Source of the DNA: Sinorhizobium numidicum
GTDB lineage: Bacteria; Pseudomonadota; Alphaproteobacteria; Rhizobiales; Rhizobiaceae
Length of the DNA stretch: 64,000 nt
NCBI RefSeq assembly: GCF_029892045.1
Contig: NZ_CP120367.1
Location: 1,674,001 to 1,738,000, forward strand
Direction: 5' to 3'
A program made the translations under genes and the position numbers. Positions 1 to 9,124 of this stretch are shown here, piece after piece. The notes beneath the pieces are model-generated. The model worked only from the letters and a program-made list of their open reading frames with translations. It was not told the DNA's origin and did no database searches. The first letter of the stretch is position 1. The number at the start of each line of letters is the position of its first letter.

Positions 1-12
1 GCACGGCCGGCC

Positions 13-150
13 TCAGCCGTTGACGGCACCGACGTCAATTCCCGCCACCATCTTGCGCTGGAGAATGAGCACGAGAACGAGCAGGGGCAATGTGACAGTT
101 ACAGACGCAGCCATGAGCTGGCCGAAGCCCACAGCGCTGCCGCTAACGGG
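13..150 (-). pseudogene. 3' remnant of a sugar ABC transporter permease
   Basis: Read on the minus strand, the last ~36-45 codons match the C-terminus of MalG/UgpE-type permeases: a GQLMAAS segment, a hydrophobic helix ([13 protein letters not shown]), then the QRKMVAG and GAVNG tail. The intact paralogue ThuG in this window ends in the same way (SIMAAS, QRRIISG, GGVKG). The EAA loop and all other membrane segments are absent; upstream of about position 150 the frame no longer resembles a permease. No partner transporter gene is visible, though the window begins here. A decayed gene end is the simplest reading. Confidence 0.6.
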
Positions 151-501
151 GGCGCATCTACCTACAACTATAGATCGGCGCCACCGCCGCATAATCCAAA
201 AAATTGTCTGTTCCCGTGGAAACACGGATTGTCTGTCGAGTCGTCGATATATGCCGACGAGAACGACAGGGACCGTTCTCTCCCTCATGCAAGTCGCATG
301 AGAGAAATAGGGGTCGAGGGGTCAATCCATGAAGCGTAACGGCATCTGATTCAATCGGCGCCTGTCTCTCGCGACAGCGAGCGATACTCTCCTTATGGGC
401 GCCTCTTCAAAGACCGCAACAATCCACTCTCCACGCCGAAGCGTCTGTTTCGGCGAGAAGCAACGCATGTCCCGATGCAACCTGTAAACAAGGAAACTGA
501 T
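151..501. other. Intergenic region upstream of the RTX gene
   Basis: No convincing gene is visible. The sequence holds a small dyad (CTGTC, 6-base loop, GACAG) near 364-379. A Shine-Dalgarno-like AAGGAA lies just before the RTX start at 502. Any promoter for the RTX gene must lie here but no clear -35/-10 pair was recognised. Confidence 0.4.
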
Positions 502-3500
502 ATGGGAAATATCTTCGGAACGGCCGGCAACGACGTTTTGACCGGCAGCGATCTGGAAAATGATTTCATCATGGCGCTCGCGGGCGACGACACGCTCAAC
601 GGCGGCATGGGCAGCGACATGATGAATGGCGATGAGGGTAATGACCTTCTCAACGGTTCATTCCAGAACGACAATCTCATGGGCGGCGATGGCAACGACA
701 CACTGAACGGCAACAGCGGAAGCGATGTGCTGCAGGGTGGCCTGGGTCAGGACCAGCTCAACGGCGGCAGCGGCCGCGACATGATCATGGCATTCGAGCT
801 CGAGGAGATTTCCGGCGACGTTGCCGACGGCGGCTCCGGCACCGACATGGCGATGATCGATTATTCGAGCCACGGGGCGAAACTCAATATCGCCATCAAG
901 GACTGGATTGCGCCGCAGACGCTGACCGGCGGCATCCAACTGAAAAATGTCGAAGCCTTCAGCATCACCGGAACGGACTTCGACGATGCCATAACCGGTG
1001 GCAATTATTCCGACATGCTGATGGGCGGGCTTGGCCACGACAGGCTTTCGGGCGGGCGCGGCCATGACATTCTGCAAGGTGGGGACGGGAACGACACACT
1101 CACCGGCGGATACGGCTTCGACTTTCTAAATGGCGACGCCGGCAATGACATCGTCTCCGGCGAAGCGGGTGCCGACCAGCTCAATGGCGGGATCGGCGAC
1201 GACAAGGTTTATGGAGGCGACGGGGCGGACTGGCTCACGGGCGATGCCGGCAATGATCTGCTTTCCGGCGGGAACGACAATGACGTCCTTACCGGCGGAG
1301 CCGGCACGGACAACCTTGCGGGCGACGTCGGCAACGACTCGCTCGATGGCGGCATCGGTGACGACAGGCTCGAAGGAGGGGCTGGCGACGACACGCTCAG
1401 CTATACCTACGGCGAAGGGAAGGACACCATCACCGACGCCAGCGGCAGCGACCGGCTGGTCGTCCGCAATTTCACCGGCAATTTCGCGGCGAAGCTGGCG
1501 ACCGAGACCAACTCGCTTGCCGGTGGAACCACGTTCACGGGCATCGAGCATTATTCCATTTATGCGACGGGCTCCGGCATCAATAAGATCGTCACCGGCG
1601 CAGGTAACGATTATGTCGATGCCGCCGGCGGCGACGATATAGTCGACGGTGGCGCCGGCAACGACACGCTCCACGGCGGAATCGGCCGGGACAGCATCCT
1701 TGGCGGGACCGGCAATGATTATGTCAACCTGGGTGACGGCGGAGCCGACAAGGGGGATGGCGGCACCGGTACCGATACGGTCGCGGTTGATCGCCGCTCA
1801 TTGACGACAGCGCAGACCTTCTCGGCGACGGGCAGCACCGCCACCCTGTCCGACGGCACCAGTCTGAAAAACTTCGAACATTATCGAGTGTCGTTCGGCT
1901 CCGGCAGCGACGTCGTGAAGTCCGTTGGCTCCGCGTCGAGCGTTAGCTTCTACGGCTATGGCGGCAACGACACGCTGATCGGAACCGCTGGCGCTGATAC
2001 GCTCGATGGCGGCGAAGGCAACGACACGCTGAACTCCGGCGCCGGTAACGACGTGATCCGTGACTTTGGCGGCAAAAACATCATCACGGCCGGCGACGGC
2101 AATGATGTGGTCAATGTTGGCGACGGCGCGACCGGCGCGGCGAACAACACCGTCAATCTCGGAACCGGCAACGACAGCTTCACCCGCACCGCCTCGACCG
2201 GAACACTCGCCGTCGAAGGCGGCACCGGAACCGACTCGGTCGCGATCAACTTCAGCAAATACACGCAAGGCATCACCTTCAAACTCGCGCCGACGGTAAC
2301 CGTCACCAACGCGCCCGTCACGGTGAAGAATGTCGAGCGGGTCGCGCTCGTCGGCGGCACCGGAAACGATCTCTTCGTCGGCGGTAGCCTCAATGATGAT
2401 CTGCGTGGTGGCGCCGGCAACGACAATCTCAGCGCCGGTGCGGGCAACGATTTCCTCTCCGGCGACGCCGGCAACGATACCCTGCACGGTGGAGCGGGCA
2501 ACGACACCATCTATGGTGACACCGCCACAACCAGCGGCGGCAGGGACGCGATCTATGCCGAAGACGGCAACGACAAGGTCTTTGCCGGCATCGGCGACAG
2601 ATCCGATGGTGGTACCGGCACCGACGTTCTCAATCTCAATGTCTCCGAGCAGACGAAAGACATCGCCTTCAACTTCTCGACCGGCACGGTGAACGTCGAC
2701 ACGGCGACCTCATTCAACGCCTTTGAAGCACTCGAATATGCGGGCAGCAAGGGCAAGGACACGGTTACCGGCGGCACGCTCAACGATTTCCTTGATGGCA
2801 GGGCCGGCAACGATGTTCTCAGAGGCGGTAACGGCAACGACACGCTGCGTGACGGGGCCGGCGACGACCAGCTCTTCGGGGATGCCGGAAACGATCTTCT
2901 CACCCGCACGGTTCACTCCGGCAAGGACGCCTTCGACGGTGGGCTCGGTGTCGATACGCTGAGCTTCCAGGAAGGCGAGACCTCGGTCGTTCTTGACCTC
3001 CAGAACCAGGCCAAGAACAAGGGGCTGGCTCTGGGCCTCACGGTCAAGAATTTCGAGACGATTATCGGCAGCATGTCCGATGACGAAATCCACGGCGATG
3101 CCAACGGCAATACGCTCTACGGCAAGGGCGCCGACGATATCCTTGATGGGCGCGACGGAAACGACACGCTTTACGGCGGGGCAGGCGACGACTGGCTCAC
3201 CGGCGGGGCCGGACGGGACAGGTTCGTTTTCGACCGGGACGGCAGGGACGGTGAAGGTGATGTCATCACTGACTTCGTCCGCGGCCAGGACTCGCTCGTC
3301 ATTGATCGCGGTGCCTTCAACATCGCTGCTGCGGACACGACCGTAACGCTGGTAACCGGCACCGATCCGGTCGCGACCAGCACCAAGGGCACCTTCCTGT
3401 TCGAAACCGATAACGGGCGCCTCTGGTACGACGCCGACGGCAAGGGCGGCACCGCCGACCTGGAACTCGTTGCTATTCTGCAGAACGTCAAGGCTCTGGC

Positions 3501-3525
3501 GACGAGCGACTTCTCCTTCCTCTGA
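502..3525 (+). CDS. RTX calcium-binding repeat protein, probable type I secreted
   Basis: The 1007-residue protein is built almost wholly of glycine- and aspartate-rich nonapeptide repeats (GGxGxDxLx), which form calcium-binding parallel beta-rolls. They come in blocks from residue ~10 to ~890, separated by repeat-poor spacers of ~60-80 residues. No catalytic domain was recognised. The C-terminal ~100 residues lack a cysteine and end in DFSFL, resembling uncleaved C-terminal signals of type I substrates. The start at 502 is preferred over an ATG at 475 because AAGGAA precedes it and the protein then opens with MGNIFGTAGNDVL, typical of RTX proteins. The convergent secretion genes at 4162-7235 are the likely exporter. 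The role (adhesin, matrix or S-layer-like) is not determined. Confidence 0.88.
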   Translation: MGNIFGTAGNDVLTGSDLENDFIMALAGDDTLNGGMGSDMMNGDEGNDLLNGSFQNDNLMGGDGNDTLNGNSGSDVLQGGLGQDQLNGGSGRDMIMAFELEEISGDVADGGSGTDMAMIDYSSHGAKLNIAIKDWIAPQTLTGGIQLKNVEAFSITGTDFDDAITGGNYSDMLMGGLGHDRLSGGRGHDILQGGDGNDTLTGGYGFDFLNGDAGNDIVSGEAGADQLNGGIGDDKVYGGDGADWLTGDAGNDLLSGGNDNDVLTGGAGTDNLAGDVGNDSLDGGIGDDRLEGGAGDDTLSYTYGEGKDTITDASGSDRLVVRNFTGNFAAKLATETNSLAGGTTFTGIEHYSIYATGSGINKIVTGAGNDYVDAAGGDDIVDGGAGNDTLHGGIGRDSILGGTGNDYVNLGDGGADKGDGGTGTDTVAVDRRSLTTAQTFSATGSTATLSDGTSLKNFEHYRVSFGSGSDVVKSVGSASSVSFYGYGGNDTLIGTAGADTLDGGEGNDTLNSGAGNDVIRDFGGKNIITAGDGNDVVNVGDGATGAANNTVNLGTGNDSFTRTASTGTLAVEGGTGTDSVAINFSKYTQGITFKLAPTVTVTNAPVTVKNVERVALVGGTGNDLFVGGSLNDDLRGGAGNDNLSAGAGNDFLSGDAGNDTLHGGAGNDTIYGDTATTSGGRDAIYAEDGNDKVFAGIGDRSDGGTGTDVLNLNVSEQTKDIAFNFSTGTVNVDTATSFNAFEALEYAGSKGKDTVTGGTLNDFLDGRAGNDVLRGGNGNDTLRDGAGDDQLFGDAGNDLLTRTVHSGKDAFDGGLGVDTLSFQEGETSVVLDLQNQAKNKGLALGLTVKNFETIIGSMSDDEIHGDANGNTLYGKGADDILDGRDGNDTLYGGAGDDWLTGGAGRDRFVFDRDGRDGEGDVITDFVRGQDSLVIDRGAFNIAAADTTVTLVTGTDPVATSTKGTFLFETDNGRLWYDADGKGGTADLELVAILQNVKALATSDFSFL

Positions 3526-3546
3526 GGAAACGCCATCGCGAGAAGG

Positions 3547-3578
3547 CGCCCGTCCCGCGAGAGCGGGGCGGGCGTTTT
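3547..3578 (+). terminator. Rho-independent terminator of the RTX gene
   Basis: A 12-base GC-rich stem (CGCCCGTCCCGC paired with GCGGGGCGGGCG, loop GAGA) is followed by TTTT, 21 bases after the RTX stop codon. Confidence 0.85.
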
Positions 3579-4032
3579 GGCTTACAGCGCCGTGCGTCTT
3601 TTCAGACGCGATTGACGAACCATGCGGTATGCCGAAGAGACCGCGGCCGGGCATTTCTGTAACGGCTCGTGGCTAAAAACAGACGATCGACGACGCGTGC
3701 TCCTATAAGCGAATACCGAGCCTCGTCTCCTCCCTGCACCATGATCTCTCATTGGCGAGAGCAGAAGCCTTCGCCGATCCTCCGCCCACGGTCGCGCGAG
3801 CAGGAGTCGCAACAAGGCTCCTATGGCAGGCCGTTACTCCGCCTATTGCAATCAGAAGCGATTGTCGCCTCACATTGGCGTTTGGAAGGGGCATGGCCCT
3901 TCCAAGGTCAGCGTGATTCCCGCCGCCGAGGATCGTAGCGCGTCGCGATACGACAACGCCATCGGGGCAAGCCGTCCGATATCAGGCGCCGGGGGGCATG
4001 CCTACTGCATGAGAACACGTGGGCACAGAAAG
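3579..4032. other. Intergenic region between RTX gene and secretion operon
   Basis: No supported gene. The open frames here lack a ribosome site and recognisable sequence. There is a short dyad around GGAAGGGGCATGGCCCTTCC near 3886-3905. Confidence 0.4.
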
Positions 4033-4071
4033 CATCATGACCTTGGATTGAGCCAATCCAAGGTCATGATG
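4033..4071. repeat. Perfect 18-base inverted repeat, possible terminator of the secretion operon
   Basis: CATCATGACCTTGGATTG, a 3-base loop (AGC), then its exact reverse complement. The bases that follow (GTGATCGATTTTTA) resemble the tail of the palindromic repeats at 26.7 and 47.1 kb, so this is probably a variant of the same intergenic family. It lies 90 bases beyond the stop of the leftward adaptor gene. Confidence 0.7.
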
Positions 4072-4161
4072 TGATCGATTTTTAGGTGGGACGCGAGCGG
4101 CGGACGGAACGTCTTTTCACACCGCCCGCGCTCTGGCGGCGGGGTGGGCCGCCCGTTCGGC

Positions 4162-5478
4162 TCAGTCCTCGCGGAACGCGTGCCGCATCTGGTCGGTCAG
4201 CGGCTTGGTCAGATAGGAGATGACCGTGCGGTCGGCGATCTTGATGAACACCTCCGCGGGCATCCCCGGATAGAGAGAAAGCCCCTTGAGCTTGGCGAGA
4301 CTCTCCGGCTTCGGACGGATGCGCAACGGATAGTAGCTCACACCGGTACGCTCGTCGGTGACGAGGTCCGGCGCAACTGTCACGACTTCCGCCTCGACCT
4401 CGGGCGTGGTGCGCTGGTTGAAGGCGCTGAAGCGGACGTCGACCGGCTGGCCGATGCGGATCTGGTCGATTTCATGCGTGGCGACCCTCGCCTCGACGGT
4501 CAGGTCGTCAGCCTCGGGGACGACCAGCATCAGCGTCTCGCCCGCATTGACCACGCCATTGATCGTGTGGATCGCGAGCCTGTAGACGCGCCCCGAAAGC
4601 GGAGCGGTTATGTCGAGCCGACGCAACTGGTCGGTCGCGGCAGTGCGGCGCTCCTCATATTCGGCGACCTTGGCCTCGACGTCCGTCAGCTCCTTGGAGA
4701 TCTCGGTGCGCCGATCCTCGTCGAGCTGCAGGATCTGCAGATCGATCTCGCTCGATTTACCGCGGGCCTGGGCACGGGCGGCGATATGCCGTCCGCGGTC
4801 ACCCTCCAGCTCCGCGCGCTGCCGCTTCAGCGTCGTCACGCGCTGCATCGGCACCAGACCCTGGCCATAAAGGGAATCCACACCCGCAAGTTCCTCCGCG
4901 ATCAGTTTCAGCGCGTCCTCGATCGCCTTCAACTGAACGGTCAGCCCTTCGATCTCGTCCGCCAATTGCGCCTTTCTCGACGCAAGCTGACCTTTCATAC
5001 CGATCAATGCCGCGCGGCGGCTCGCAAAGAGCTTCTGTTCGCCGTCGACGAGCTTAGCAGCCGCCGCACCGGAGATGAATTCGGCAAGGTCCTCATCGAT
5101 TTCAAAGGACGGCGCACCGATCCGCTCGGCCAGGAGCCGGGCTCGGCGGGCGTAGAGCTGCGCCAGCGTGCTTTCGACGATGGCCAGATTGGCCCGTACG
5201 GTGGTGCCGTCGAGGCGGACCAGGACCTGCCCGGCATCGACGCGGTCGCCCTCTCTGACCAAAAGTTCGCCGACGATACCGCCTGTCAGATGCTGAACTT
5301 TCTTGACGTTGTCGTTGACCACCACCACGCCCCCGGCGACGATCGCACTCGACAACTCCGTCGTCGCAGCCCAGCCGCCGACACCGACGACGAGGGCAAG
5401 CGCGAGGATCGAGACCCCCATCATGTGGCGACCAAGCGAGCGGCGTGCGCTCGTCATCTGTTGCTTGCTGCCGCTCAT
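4162..5478 (-). CDS. HlyD-family periplasmic adaptor of a type I secretion system
   Basis: A 438-residue membrane fusion protein that would bridge the inner-membrane ABC exporter and an outer-membrane TolC channel. It has a short cytoplasmic N-terminus and one membrane segment at about residues 19-40. A lipoyl-like half follows (GGIVGELLVREGDRVDAGQVL), then a long coiled-coil hairpin at ~100-290, the second lipoyl half (ITAPLSGRV) and a C-terminal beta-barrel domain. Length and order match PrsE/HlyD adaptors. It overlaps the upstream ATPase gene by 4 bases, so the two are co-transcribed and probably translationally coupled. No tolC gene is in the window, as is usual in rhizobia. The RTX protein next door is the probable substrate (inference from position). 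Confidence 0.9.
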   Translation of the reverse strand: MSGSKQQMTSARRSLGRHMMGVSILALALVVGVGGWAATTELSSAIVAGGVVVVNDNVKKVQHLTGGIVGELLVREGDRVDAGQVLVRLDGTTVRANLAIVESTLAQLYARRARLLAERIGAPSFEIDEDLAEFISGAAAAKLVDGEQKLFASRRAALIGMKGQLASRKAQLADEIEGLTVQLKAIEDALKLIAEELAGVDSLYGQGLVPMQRVTTLKRQRAELEGDRGRHIAARAQARGKSSEIDLQILQLDEDRRTEISKELTDVEAKVAEYEERRTAATDQLRRLDITAPLSGRVYRLAIHTINGVVNAGETLMLVVPEADDLTVEARVATHEIDQIRIGQPVDVRFSAFNQRTTPEVEAEVVTVAPDLVTDERTGVSYYPLRIRPKPESLAKLKGLSLYPGMPAEVFIKIADRTVISYLTKPLTDQMRHAFRED

Positions 5479-7235
5479 TTCGCTGCCTCCTGGCCTTCGG
5501 CGACGATCTTCAGCGGCTTCGGTCGCTCCGCCTGCGGCGGGCGAAGCACCTTGCCCAACACTTCTTCCTTAGGGCCGAAAGCCTGCACGCGCCCCTCGTT
5601 CATCATCAACACGAGATCCGTGCTTGCCAGCGCACTCGGCCGATGGGCGATAACGACGGCGATGCCGCCGCGGGCGCGCACATTCAAGATCGCCGCGCTC
5701 AAAGCCTGCTCGCCCTCCGCGTCGAGGTTGGAATTCGGCTCGTCGAGGACGACGAGGAAGGGGTCGCCATAAAGCGCTCTCGCAAGCGCCACCCGCTGGC
5801 GCTGGCCGGCTGAGAGGGACGTGCCGCCCTCCCCGATCTCGGTATCGTAGCCGTTCGGAAGCCGAAGGATCAGCTCGTTGACGCGTGCCGCCTTGGCTGC
5901 CGCGACGATCGCCTCGGATGTCGCATCCTCAGCGAAGCGGCAGATATTCTCAGCCACGGTGCCTGCGAAGAGTTCGACATCCTGCGGCAGATAGCCGATA
6001 TGCTTGCCGAGCGCGTCACTGTCCCATTGGTCGAGAGCCGCACCATCGAGGCGGACCGCGCCGCGATAGGCAGGCCAGATTCCGAGGATAGCGCGCGCCA
6101 GCGATGATTTGCCCGACGCGCTCGGGCCGATGACGCCAAGTGCGCTGCCGGCGCGCACGACGAAGTTCACATCCGTAACGATCAGGCGTTGTGCCGCCGG
6201 CGGGCCGCTTGCCAGTCCTTCGACGCTAAGGCGCTCGTGCGGAGCCGGCAGCGCCAGAGGCGTATCTGCTTCCGGTAGCGCATTAAGCAATTCCTTCAGC
6301 CGTTGCCAGCTTTGGCGCGCCGACACAAGGCCGCGCCAGTTGCCGATCGCGAGTTCGACGGGGGCGAGCGCCCGGGCAGTGAGGATCGAGCCGGCAATGA
6401 TGATGCCGGGCGAGGCCTCGCCGTTGATGACGAGAACCGCACCGGCCGCGAGCACGCCCGATTGTAGCGCCATTCGGAAGACCTTCGACAAGGCGCCGTA
6501 GCCATTGCCGATATCGGACGTGCGCCTGTTCTCCTCACGGTAATCGGCATTACGGCGCTCCCAGAGGTTCGCCAGCCGCCCGGCCATCCCCATCGCCTGA
6601 ACCACCTCGGCATTGCGCTGAGAGGCCTGGGCAAAGGCGTTGCGGAGACCCCCTGCCTCCGCTGCCTTCTTGGCCGGTGCCTGGGTGCCGCGATTGGTGA
6701 GATAGGTGAGGATTGTCAGGATCAATCCGCCGCCGATCGTCATCAGGCCGATGACCGGGTGGAACAGGAAGCATATGGCGATGTAGAAGGGCAGCCACGG
6801 CAGGTCGAAGAGCGCAGCCGGTCCGGCCCCCGAGAGGAACGATCGAACCTGATCGAAATCGCGCAGAGCCTGAAGACCATCGCCCTGCATCCTGAGCTTC
6901 AAGGGCGCCCTGACAAGCGCGCGGTAGATGCGCCCGCTCATGGTCTCGTCAAGCGCGCCCGCGATGCGCACGAGCATCCGCCCGCGGATCAGCTCGAAAG
7001 CTCCCTGGAAGCCGTACAGCAGCAGAGCGAGAAGGCAGAGCGCGACGAGCGACGGAATGCTGCGGCTCGGCAGAACCCGGTCGTAGACTTCGAGCATGAA
7101 GAACGACCCGGTGAGATAGAGAATGTTGACAAGCGCACTGGCGATTCCGACGCCGACAAAGGCGGTGCGGCAATTGCGCAAAGCCGAGGCGGGATCGGCG
7201 TTCGGGCTCGTCGATGTTGCTGCGAATCTAGACAC
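5475..7235 (-). CDS. Type I secretion ABC transporter, permease/ATPase (PrsD/AprD-like)
   Basis: A 586-residue half-transporter. An N-terminal membrane domain of about six helices occupies residues ~20-300. The nucleotide-binding domain has Walker A GPSASGKSS (~370-378), signature LSAGQRQRVALARAL (~474) and Walker B FLVVLDEP (~493-500). There is no C39 peptidase domain, so the cargo should carry an uncleaved C-terminal signal, fitting the RTX proteins here. The GTG at 7235 is chosen because GGAGAC lies ~10 bases upstream and the length then fits the family; an open frame extends to 7295. It overlaps the adaptor gene downstream. In S. meliloti the PrsDE pair exports glycanases and other RTX proteins; whether this copy is that pair or a paralogue cannot be told. 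Confidence 0.9.
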   Translation of the reverse strand: MSRFAATSTSPNADPASALRNCRTAFVGVGIASALVNILYLTGSFFMLEVYDRVLPSRSIPSLVALCLLALLLYGFQGAFELIRGRMLVRIAGALDETMSGRIYRALVRAPLKLRMQGDGLQALRDFDQVRSFLSGAGPAALFDLPWLPFYIAICFLFHPVIGLMTIGGGLILTILTYLTNRGTQAPAKKAAEAGGLRNAFAQASQRNAEVVQAMGMAGRLANLWERRNADYREENRRTSDIGNGYGALSKVFRMALQSGVLAAGAVLVINGEASPGIIIAGSILTARALAPVELAIGNWRGLVSARQSWQRLKELLNALPEADTPLALPAPHERLSVEGLASGPPAAQRLIVTDVNFVVRAGSALGVIGPSASGKSSLARAILGIWPAYRGAVRLDGAALDQWDSDALGKHIGYLPQDVELFAGTVAENICRFAEDATSEAIVAAAKAARVNELILRLPNGYDTEIGEGGTSLSAGQRQRVALARALYGDPFLVVLDEPNSNLDAEGEQALSAAILNVRARGGIAVVIAHRPSALASTDLVLMMNEGRVQAFGPKEEVLGKVLRPPQAERPKPLKIVAEGQEAAK

Positions 7236-7634
7236 TGGCTGGAGTCTCCGCGCCGGCGGATCTAACCGCTCTAGCCAAGGTCTCGCCCTGACCACAGTAC
7301 GTCGAAGGATAAAAAGGATGTTCGGTCATGTTCCCGTCCCCTGCTCGAAATATGCCTATGTTTTTCAAAGCTCGCAATGAAGAGTTGTTCCCTGGGAAAC
7401 AGTGATCTACTCCAAAGCTTGCCCGTGACGACCAGTCGATGTCGGGCCTCCGCCTGAACGCGTCGCGACCATCATCTCTGCACAGCTTCTGCATGCGCCG
7501 CTCCAAGGTTATGACGGCCACGCCGAATGCAAGATCAACCCGACCCAAGACTTTTCCCGATGTTAATGGGATGATGTTAATCTGTTGACATCATCTTTTT
7601 TCGCGAGCCCATAACCTGCTTACCCCGGCGAAGC
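7236..7634. other. Intergenic region upstream of the secretion operon
   Basis: No supported gene. It should contain the leftward promoter for the secretion operon and, originally, the rightward promoter of the decayed DUF1275 gene, but no clear motif was found. Confidence 0.4.
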
Positions 7635-7960
7635 ATGAAGCAATATCTTAAGAACCTGACGGGGAAGACACGAAGCGAGACAACGGACCGGCATCTCGCT
7701 TCTGTCTGACTTTCGTCGCGGGCGGCGAATGCCGGTGGAATCGTACTGACATCGACACTGACAGGGCGCCGATCCGTGCGGACCGAAACAAGCTGCGGCT
7801 TCTTCTGTCGCTGATCGGCCTCTTCCTTGTCGGCGGAGTTTGCGGCGCATTTCTGTTCCACGGCCTGGGGGCCGCCGCGGCGATCTTCCTCGCCGCACCG
7901 GTGATGACGATTGCCGCGTTGCCCGTAATCGAGGACGTTCGGACCGCACTGGGTCTATAG
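7635..7960 (+). pseudogene. DUF1275 (YoaK-like) membrane protein gene with frameshift and large internal deletion
   Basis: The ATG at 7635 opens MKQYLKNLTGKTRSETTDRH, a typical rhizobial DUF1275 start, but reaches a stop after LASV. Shifting frame restores LTFVAGG, the first membrane helix, followed by an NAG segment. Immediately afterwards the reading resumes as WNRTDIDTDRAPIRADRNK and a final helix pair (LRLLLSLIGLFLVGGVCGAF) to a stop at 7960. The intact family is ~220-240 residues, so roughly 130-170 codons of central helices are missing. The junction lies near 7728-7740 where AATGCCGG meets TGGAAT. The product cannot be functional. Confidence 0.75.
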
Positions 7961-7993
7961 GCGAATGACGGCTCGCCGGACCTCGCTCGCCCG

Positions 7994-8281
7994 TCAACCC
8001 ATCAAGACTCGAGCGTCCAGCGACGGGTCCGCGTCCCTCGCTGGTTCGATGCCGGCATATCGCCCTTCAATACTGCCTCCCCTGCCCCACGTAGAGGCAA
8101 GGCTCATCAGCTCCTCCATCTCTTTTCTGAGCTGGTGCCAAGCGAGAATGTCCTCAGCATGGGGTGCATTCGCACGTGGGTCGTAGAACCGGCTGATCTC
8201 CTCGCCGCTATCGTTGCGGACAGCTTCCAACCGCCTCTTCAAGGCGTTCACCTCGTCCTTCACGACGAAGTAGCGGCGCAT
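7994..8281 (-). CDS. Hypothetical protein
   Basis: A 95-residue frame (MRRYFVVKDEVNALKRRLEA...) with charged helical character in its first half and a WHQLRKEMEEL segment. The frame stays open upstream to 8467, but that part is poor in protein-like composition, so the internal ATG at 8281 is preferred. No domain was recognised and no strong ribosome site is visible. It could be a non-coding frame. Confidence 0.3.
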   Translation of the reverse strand: MRRYFVVKDEVNALKRRLEAVRNDSGEEISRFYDPRANAPHAEDILAWHQLRKEMEELMSLASTWGRGGSIEGRYAGIEPARDADPSLDARVLMG

Positions 8282-8521
8282 TACCGCAATGAGCGCAAGA
8301 TCGTTCGGGCTGGCAGTCAAGGCTCTGCTCCACGTCGTTTCATCGCTTGAGACCGGTCGAAAGAGCGAACATCGCCGGTCGAGGGGAAGCCCATCCCATC
8401 GCCCGAAACTTTGACCCTTTTCCGGCGGGAATAAGAAAAGCGCCCGCATTAGGAGACTGCAGGCCAAGAAATGAAGGAGCAGCGTTGAAGCAGCGCCGAA
8501 CCTTTCGCGCTGAGAGTCTTG

Positions 8522-8965
8522 TTATTTCTTTCGGTAGATCAGCACCGGGATCGCCGAATGCGTCAGTACCTTGGCGGCGACACTGCCGATGATCAAAGCG
8601 CCGACGCCACCGCGGCCGTGCGAAGCCATGACGATGAGATCGGCACCGATTTCCTCCGCCTTCCCGATGATCGCGCGGTACACCTCATGGCTGCGAACCT
8701 GATCGGTTTCGCACGGAACGCCGGCGCGTTCGCACTTGATCTGGGCGGCGGCAAGCGTCTCGGCCGTATGCTGACGGGAGAGGGCTTCGTACTCTTCCCT
8801 GGTGCTGCCGAGTTGCTCCACATCGGCCGAAAAGAAATGGAACGGTTCCATGACCGAAAACAAAGTGACTTTCGCGCCCACTTCCTTGGCGAAGGTGATC
8901 CCGGCATCCACGGCAAGCGTGGCAAGTGGTGAGCCGTCGGTGGGGATGAGAATGTTGCGGAACAT
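8522..8965 (-). CDS. Universal stress protein, UspA family
   Basis: A 147-residue single-domain protein. The family start MFRNILIPTDGS is present, and the ATP-binding signature GRGGVGALIIGS (G-x2-G-x9-G-S) occurs near residues 120-135, followed by the VLTHSAIPVLIY strand. Usp proteins of this nucleotide-binding type are cytoplasmic dimers induced by starvation and stress. The ATG at 8965 is chosen over one 13 codons upstream because GGGAGGCC precedes it and the family motif begins there. It is transcribed alone; the terminator at 9068-9103 isolates it from the next gene upstream. Confidence 0.93.
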   Translation of the reverse strand: MFRNILIPTDGSPLATLAVDAGITFAKEVGAKVTLFSVMEPFHFFSADVEQLGSTREEYEALSRQHTAETLAAAQIKCERAGVPCETDQVRSHEVYRAIIGKAEEIGADLIVMASHGRGGVGALIIGSVAAKVLTHSAIPVLIYRKK

Positions 8966-9067
8966 GGAGGCCTCCCGATTTAGGTCGAAGTCCAGGCTGG
9001 TCACAGCCGCATTGATCCACGCCCATTAATTTAGCTTTACCTTAATTATATCAGAAGCAAGCGAAAT

Positions 9068-9103
9068 GAAAAAACGGCCCGGCGGTAATCCGCCGGGCCG
9101 TTT
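9068..9103 (-). terminator. Rho-independent terminator, leftward
   Basis: An ACGGCCCGGCGG stem, TAAT loop and perfect complement; read leftward it is followed by a run of T. It lies 22 bases past the stop of the DUF475 gene. Confidence 0.88.
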
Positions 9104-9124
9104 CGTCATCGTGATGTCTTCGTT

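Noticed and set aside
520..3250. DNA-level repetitiveness suggesting a CRISPR or satellite array
   Set aside because: The periodicity is 27 bases in frame and encodes RTX nonapeptides; there are no identical repeats with unique spacers.
1126..3654. Several long frames antisense to the RTX gene
   Set aside because: The repetitive GC-rich RTX coding DNA leaves all frames open; only the plus frame gives calcium-binding repeats.
4144..5772. A 542-codon rightward open frame
   Set aside because: It is antisense to the adaptor and ATPase genes, whose domains and overlaps are clear; its translation has no family pattern and is rich in Arg, Asp and His as expected for a shadow frame.
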